Positions 60,603 through 64,000 of a stretch of 64,000 bases of DNA are shown piece by piece. Within the stretch, counting starts at the first letter, position 1. Every line of letters starts with the position of its first letter. Origin of the DNA: Flavobacteriales bacterium. GTDB lineage: Bacteria; Bacteroidota; Bacteroidia; Flavobacteriales_G; Salibacteraceae. The position numbers and the translations under genes are program-made. The notes beneath the pieces were generated by a model. The model was given only the letters and a program-made list of their open reading frames with translations. It was not told the DNA's origin and made no database searches. Location of the stretch: the NCBI GenBank assembly GCA_003499525.1, contig DNTB01000086.1, forward strand, positions 39,832 to 103,831, read 5' to 3'.

Positions 60603-61147
60603 TGGGCGATAATAATTCCGGAAATTATGCCAATGGCCAAACCACCAACACCGAAAATCACCTTCTGCCTGTTCGATTTTCGCTTTCCCCTGGCAATGTT
60701 TTCTTCAGCCGCTTTGAGCTCTTCCTGATTTCTGGTCAGTTCCAGATCTATATTCCTCAACTGCTTCTGGACATCGATTAATTCATCCTGCGTATTCTGC
60801 AAGGTTTCTGAAGATACCTGATCCGTCTGTCTTGCATTTTCCAGCAAGCTTCTGTAGGACTCTTCCTGTTCTGCAAGGCTGCGTTCATAGGCCAGAACCA
60901 GACTCTGGCATGTCCGGCTGTCCTCCAGTTTAATCGATTGATGGATTTCCCGATAGAATGAATAGCGAGTCGTGTTCAATAAGTACATACTGTCACATTC
61001 AATAATGAGGGTATCACCAGATAAATAAAGCCTGGGGGCTTTTTGATCAATGCATTGTTCTCCAGAGATTCGATATACCCGATGGTCGAGCTGGGCCGTA
61101 CTCATGCCGGATACCAAAGACAAAAGAAGAATCAATACCATTCTCAT
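60599..61147 (-). CDS. Envelope coiled-coil protein, second gene of the AraC operon
   Basis: A 182-residue protein: signal peptide ('LILLLSLVSGMSTAQ'), a ~70-residue head with two Cys ('GEQCIDQ', 'TLIIECDS'), a long coiled coil (residues ~90-150, 'LAEQEESYRSLLENARQTDQ' and 'LRNIDLELTRNQEELKAAEENI'), then a basic patch and a C-terminal membrane segment 'VIFGVGGLAIGIISGIIIAQ'. It could bridge the periplasm, anchored at its C terminus. No family recognised. Overlaps both neighbours by 4 bp. Confidence 0.75.
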   Translation of the reverse strand: MRMVLILLLSLVSGMSTAQLDHRVYRISGEQCIDQKAPRLYLSGDTLIIECDSMYLLNTTRYSFYREIHQSIKLEDSRTCQSLVLAYERSLAEQEESYRSLLENARQTDQVSSETLQNTQDELIDVQKQLRNIDLELTRNQEELKAAEENIARGKRKSNRQKVIFGVGGLAIGIISGIIIAQ

Positions 61148-61515
61148 AGTTCAAATGCTTCGGCTTTTTTAAGTAGTTCCTCCCGACGTGTTTCTGCCTC
61201 TAAAATCTCTTTTTTCAAGCGTTGCAGTTCTTCCCAGTTTCTGGCATTTCTACGCTCTTGCTCCAGCTCCAGTAGGTCACGGTCTGTTCGGAGGATAAGA
61301 AGCTCATTTTCAGTGACATCAAGATCGTAGAGTACGACATCAAGATCGTTCTGTACCGCATTCAGGCTGTCTTTTAACAAGCCCAAATCCTTTTGGATTG
61401 CCTGAATAGTCGTCCTTGCCTGTTCGAGGTCGTCATTGCGGAATGCTCCGGAAACAACGAGCCATATTATGCCAGCAAAGACCAATAAATTGATTATTTC
61501 ACTCCATTTTATCAC
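61144..61515 (-). CDS. Membrane-anchored coiled-coil protein, first gene of the AraC operon
   Basis: A 123-residue protein with an N-terminal membrane anchor ('IINLLVFAGIIWLVVSGAF', residues 6-24) and an uninterrupted coiled coil to the end, rich in Asp/Leu then Arg/Glu ('LDVVLYDLDVTENELLILRTDRDLLELEQERR' region, key heptads). It looks like the partner of the next protein: N-terminally anchored versus C-terminally anchored coiled coils. Function unknown. Confidence 0.7.
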   Translation of the reverse strand: MIKWSEIINLLVFAGIIWLVVSGAFRNDDLEQARTTIQAIQKDLGLLKDSLNAVQNDLDVVLYDLDVTENELLILRTDRDLLELEQERRNARNWEELQRLKKEILEAETRREELLKKAEAFEL

Positions 61516-61702
61516 GAGGTATCAAGATTGGAATTTTTTCGGAATTGAACACGAGAACAACATGTTGTGCTTGAACATTACGTCGGGAATGCAATCCTTC
61601 AAAGTGAACAAAATCAAAAATATAGCAATATATACCACAGGAAATTCCGCCTATCTAATTCAGAATTACGACGGAATAGGATTGATGCAGTGCGGAGCAC
61701 TT

Positions 61703-62275
61703 TCAGAGCAGATTAATAGGGATGGCCATGTTCGGGCCGATTCTTTTTGTTTTTGAATTATCGTACTTCCAGTCATTCTCATAACGCTGCATAATGTTTT
61801 GCACAAAGCCCCGCTTATCCAGTTTCTTTTGAGTGGAATTAATTAAGGATTGCTCTGTGACCCTGGGCGACTTTTCGTAGACGAGTTTCTTTACTCGCTC
61901 AAAATCCGGATTTTCCTCGGTTACTGGTTCCAATCCAACCCGAGCTTTCCACCCACCCATTTTTACATTTACGAGGACCAGATAAGTTTCGCCAGCTCGT
62001 AAATCGCATTGGAGAAACTCCTTGTTCTCCGTTGATGCCCAAAGAAGATGCTCACCTGCTTGAAGTTCATAGCGCATATAGTTTTTACCTTTAAAAATTC
62101 CAATGAAATCTTCATTGTGAAAATATTCAAAAGAGACGGCAGCTCCAAAGCTCGAGACACGCACAAAATATACAACAGCATTGCTGTCTGATGGTGGAGT
62201 GAATCCCTGCGATAGCAAAGAAGGGGATGCAAAGAGCGAGGCTAAAATGAAAAGTAAGGTCTTAAAAGCTGTCAT
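61703..62275 (-). CDS. Secreted DUF2846 protein
   Basis: A 190-residue precursor with signal peptide (to 'SLLSQ'). Residues 28-115 match DUF2846: 'AVVYFVRVSSFGAAVSFEYFHNEDFIGIFKGKNYMRYELQAGEHLLWASTENKEFLQCDLRAGETYLVLVNV' described by key features (V-Y-F-V-R, G...F.gk.Y....L.pGeH.lw). A C-terminal helical charged tail of ~60 residues follows. Function unknown; beta-rich extracytoplasmic fold. Stands alone. Confidence 0.85.
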   Translation of the reverse strand: MTAFKTLLFILASLFASPSLLSQGFTPPSDSNAVVYFVRVSSFGAAVSFEYFHNEDFIGIFKGKNYMRYELQAGEHLLWASTENKEFLQCDLRAGETYLVLVNVKMGGWKARVGLEPVTEENPDFERVKKLVYEKSPRVTEQSLINSTQKKLDKRGFVQNIMQRYENDWKYDNSKTKRIGPNMAIPINLL

Positions 62276-62365
62276 ACGTGAATTGAATTAACTTTTACGG
62301 CAATGCACCATATGGCAAATTCCACCAAACCCCGCACATGTTGAGCCGAGCTTGAAATTAGGTTT

Positions 62366-62635
62366 CTAAATTAATAATTCGTTTTGGTCAATGGCTGTTA
62401 GCTTTGTGCAATATGAGCTGACGTCTTGATGTTGAATTTTAATTTCAAATCCGTCAATTGAGTCAAACACCTTTTCAACAATAGTAAAAACAAAGTCGTT
62501 TCCGTTGCAACTAACTCTCATTGACTCAACGTCGTATTGGCTGTAAAAGTCAATGGAACCAAGAGAACAGTGGTCGGAATTATTGCATTAACTGAGAATT
62601 ATAATTGACAATATGAAGTATAGAATTCGATTCAT
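62366..62635 (-). pseudogene. Small lipoprotein gene broken by a stop codon inside its lipobox
   Basis: On the minus strand an ATG at 62635 opens a signal peptide 'MNRILYFILSIIILS', then a TAA (62590-62588), then in the same frame 73 open codons starting 'CNNSDHCSLGSIDFYSQYDV' and ending 'TAIDQNELLI' at 62366. The TAA stands exactly where a small residue would precede the lipidated Cys (e.g. TCA Ser to TAA is one change). So an 89-residue lipoprotein gene appears intact except for this nonsense codon. It lies directly after the palindromic element, as a cassette would. Readthrough is an alternative. Confidence 0.65.
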
Positions 62636-62642
62636 TTTATAA

Positions 62643-62781
62643 TTACCCACAACGTTTCGGATAAAAAACTGTAGGGGTTTCAGCGTGCGTTCCTGTCCGC
62701 AGGACAAGAAACGAAGTTGAAAGCCTGAGGCTGGCGAATTTACGCAACGCCCCCTATGTTTTTTAGCCATTGTTAGCCCTC
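62643..62781. repeat. Large nested palindrome, integron attC-like
   Basis: Outer arms AAAAAAC..TAGGGG (62663-62677) pair with CCCCTA.GTTTTTT (62751-62764); next GCGTGCGT (62683-62690) pairs with ACGCAACGC (62742-62750); the apex has two perfect hairpins, TGTCC-GCA-GGACA (62694-62706) and AGCCT-G-AGGCT (62722-62732). The edges are CCCACAACGTT on the left and ATTGTTAGCCC on the right, reminiscent of integron attC core sites (CAACG / GTTRRRY), but not exact. It lies between two single genes read on the minus strand. Confidence 0.7.
62772..62781 (-). repeat. 10-bp inverted repeat, left copy (GAGGGCTAAC on minus strand)
   Basis: Contains the stop codon of the following gene; an identical inverted copy lies at 63640-63649. 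Confidence 0.7.
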
Positions 62782-63633
62782 GTATTTATTTTTTATTCTG
62801 GTTAAATTAATGTTATCAATCATTTTTACCCTTTTTGTTTTATTGAAATGCTTACCCGGAATCCACTGGTTCTGGTTTAAAATCAATAGTTTTTTTATTT
62901 TTTCAAAATACTGAGTTGCAATCTCAGGCATAAAATAATTGGCTAGTGAAATATTTGATAAATGACCATTCTCTTCTATTATATATTCCACATATAAGAA
63001 TTCAGATTCTTTAAATTCTACTGTTTCTAAGTTTAAACCAAAGTATATTATCGAATCCATTCCGATTTCTCCGAGCTTAAATTTTGGCATATCAGTTACC
63101 CATAAGAAAACATCTTCTCTTTCACAATCTTGCTTTGGCATTAAATACATTTCTATATCATCAATCATGTTTTTCAAGGTGTCGTAATGTATGGAATCTT
63201 GAAAATGTGGGTCACAAAAGTCATTTGGAATAATAGTTCCTATACAATGATTATCTGCGACTTTAACGTAATCAATAATGCATGGTTTTAGATAATTCTG
63301 AATGTTCTCATTTAGGTCAATAGCAAATAACCAATTTGTTCCGATTTGAAACTGGTCGATTGATGGAGAGCAAGTTGAAAGATAGCTCCAATAGATTGAA
63401 ATGGTGTCTGTTTTTATTTGGCCTTTTATGGATTCAATTACTTTTAGTTTTATCCCATTATCATAATAGACTTTATCAAAATCATCAAATATTTGAAGAT
63501 GGTCTATAACGGATGTATGTATGATATTTTTAGAGTAATATGAAGTCTTTAAAAAGCCTCCATTGAACTGACAATCACAACCAAAAATTATTTGACTACA
63601 AAAAAGGAAGATTATTAATGTGATGGTTTTCAT
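62773..63633 (-). CDS. Secreted NTR/TIMP-like protein with TonB-C-like end
   Basis: A 286-residue precursor with signal peptide ('LIIFLFCSQIIFG') and mature start 'CDCQFNGG', the Cys-x-Cys start of NTR/TIMP-like domains seen in Bacteroidota secreted proteins; further Cys at 'STCSPS', 'LKPCII', 'NHCIG', 'DFCDPH'. The last ~75 residues ('VEYIIEENGHLSNISL', 'YFEKIKKLLILNQNQWIPGKHFNKTKRVKM', key W-x-P-G) look like a TonB C-terminal-type domain. AT-richer than the neighbours. It is flanked by inverted GAGGGCTAAC repeats, a palindrome on one side and an IS on the other, so it was probably acquired as a mobile single gene. Confidence 0.75.
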   Translation of the reverse strand: MKTITLIIFLFCSQIIFGCDCQFNGGFLKTSYYSKNIIHTSVIDHLQIFDDFDKVYYDNGIKLKVIESIKGQIKTDTISIYWSYLSTCSPSIDQFQIGTNWLFAIDLNENIQNYLKPCIIDYVKVADNHCIGTIIPNDFCDPHFQDSIHYDTLKNMIDDIEMYLMPKQDCEREDVFLWVTDMPKFKLGEIGMDSIIYFGLNLETVEFKESEFLYVEYIIEENGHLSNISLANYFMPEIATQYFEKIKKLLILNQNQWIPGKHFNKTKRVKMIDNINLTRIKNKYEG

Positions 63634-63639
63634 TTATAT

Positions 63640-63649
63640 GAGGGCTAAC
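63640..63649 (+). repeat. 10-bp inverted repeat, right copy (GAGGGCTAAC)
   Basis: 7 bp upstream of the start codon of the NTR-like gene; could also be the left end of the IS1595-type element that follows (GGGCTAACTAGGTGATAAAT). Confidence 0.65.
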
Positions 63650-64000
63650 TAGGTGATAAATATAGAAAATGTATGTCCGTCTGAATGTAGAACATAAATA
63701 GATTACGGAGCGGGGCCTGAGGTTTGCTGAAAATATGATGATTATGACAGCAAAAGACTTCTTTAAACAGTTTCCAGATGAATCGGCATGCGTTCACCAC
63801 ATGAAAAAAATGCGAGAGAAGAACGGGCTTGTGTGCCGAAAGTGCGCGTCGAAGCGATTGAGTTGGCTGAGCACGATTAATCGGTGGGAATGCATGGATT
63901 GCCGTGCAAAAACGACCATCCGGAGTGGCACCATCATGATGCACAGCAAATTGCCGCTTCACACTTGGTATTACTGCATGTTCCTGATGATGACCACTAC
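63642..64000 (+). mobile_element. IS1595-family insertion sequence, right part outside window
   Basis: The transposase below starts about 90 bp to the right of a plausible terminal end beginning GGGCTAACTAGGTGATAAAT. The true left end and any target duplication cannot be fixed without the right end. Confidence 0.5.
63735..64000 (+). CDS. IS1595-family transposase, 3' end outside window
   Basis: An 88-codon partial frame open to the window edge. It shows the IS1595 zinc-ribbon start: 'AKDFFKQFPDESACVHHM', 'CRKCASKR', 'WECMDCRAKTTIRSGTIM' (C-x2-C ... C-x2-C, then T-x-x-R-S-G-T-I), and 'LPLHTWYYCMFLM' leading to the DDE domain, which is not in view. Start may be 63735, 63738 or 63744. The gene is GC-richer than its AT-rich left neighbour. 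Confidence 0.9.
   Translation, partial: MMIMTAKDFFKQFPDESACVHHMKKMREKNGLVCRKCASKRLSWLSTINRWECMDCRAKTTIRSGTIMMHSKLPLHTWYYCMFLMMTT

Noticed and set aside
61436..61756. Plus-strand 106-codon frame with a faint LytTR-like look ('YTTGNSAYLIQNYDG')
   Set aside because: Overlaps the ends of two well-supported minus-strand genes and lacks the conserved LytTR residues; similarity is too weak.
62588..62770. 60-codon minus-strand frame starting 'MAKKHRGRC'
   Set aside because: Its first 45 codons are simply the palindromic element; only the last 15 codons belong to a real (broken) lipoprotein gene.

Overview
The window looks like a chromosomal piece of a Bacteroidota bacterium, most likely a marine-type Flavobacteriales member. 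Evidence seen in the sequence: a type IX secretion (T9SS) C-terminal sorting domain, a GldI-like FKBP lipoprotein, many lipoproteins with short lipoboxes, a GAPDH with a long N-terminal extension, almost no Shine-Dalgarno sequences, and repeated TAnnTTTG promoter elements (the Bacteroidota -7 box) just upstream of genes. Taxonomic placement below phylum is inference.

Layout. 1-13.5 kb: housekeeping genes (flotillin-like FloA end, UvrA, YbaN-type membrane protein, M28 peptidase, SMUG-like glycosylase, FolE, Ndk, membrane-anchored MutS homologue, NrnA, two FKBP lipoproteins) and a candidate ~90-nt small RNA at 8363-8452. 13.7-21.6 kb: beta-barrel protein, Aat, ModABC molybdate transporter, a decayed outer-membrane protein gene, acetyl-CoA synthetase, transglutaminase-like protein and AraC regulator. 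21.6-23.7 kb: accessory island with a HepT/MntA toxin-antitoxin pair, five copies of a hairpin-forming repeat, and tRNA-Arg(ACG). 23.7-30.1 kb: YdeI-like protein and a tripartite RND efflux operon. 30.2-46.8 kb: envelope and core genes (MltG, DapF, DegP, GAPDH, ElaA-like acetyltransferase, TPR protein, AddB-like nuclease, aminotransferase, DUF1573, ValS). 46.8-56 kb: an unannotatably small DUF2256 gene, SDR/DUF2867 protein, an amino-acid permease remnant, then a lipoprotein sulfatase next to a DUF6515/DUF2092 pair, and a pirin/nitroreductase pair. 56-62.3 kb: secreted proteins including a T9SS substrate, a divergent MarR/monooxygenase switch with a clear palindromic operator, and an overlapping three-gene coiled-coil/AraC operon. 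62.3-64 kb: a second accessory zone with a lipoprotein gene broken exactly at its lipobox, a 140-bp nested palindrome resembling an integron attC site, a single-gene 'cassette' bracketed by inverted 10-bp repeats, and an IS1595-family transposase cut by the window edge.

How genes work together: nrnA-FKBP-FKBP form an overlapping operon; the RND genes encode adaptor, pump and outer-membrane channel; the dapF operon joins peptidoglycan precursor synthesis to MltG; DUF6515 and DUF2092 overlap by 4 bp. The most unusual items are the palindrome/cassette zone at the right end, the duplicated repeat cluster, the small RNA candidate, the ElaA gene that lacks any ordinary start codon, and several gene remnants not visible as normal ORFs. 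All functional calls are from reading motifs by eye; no database search was run.
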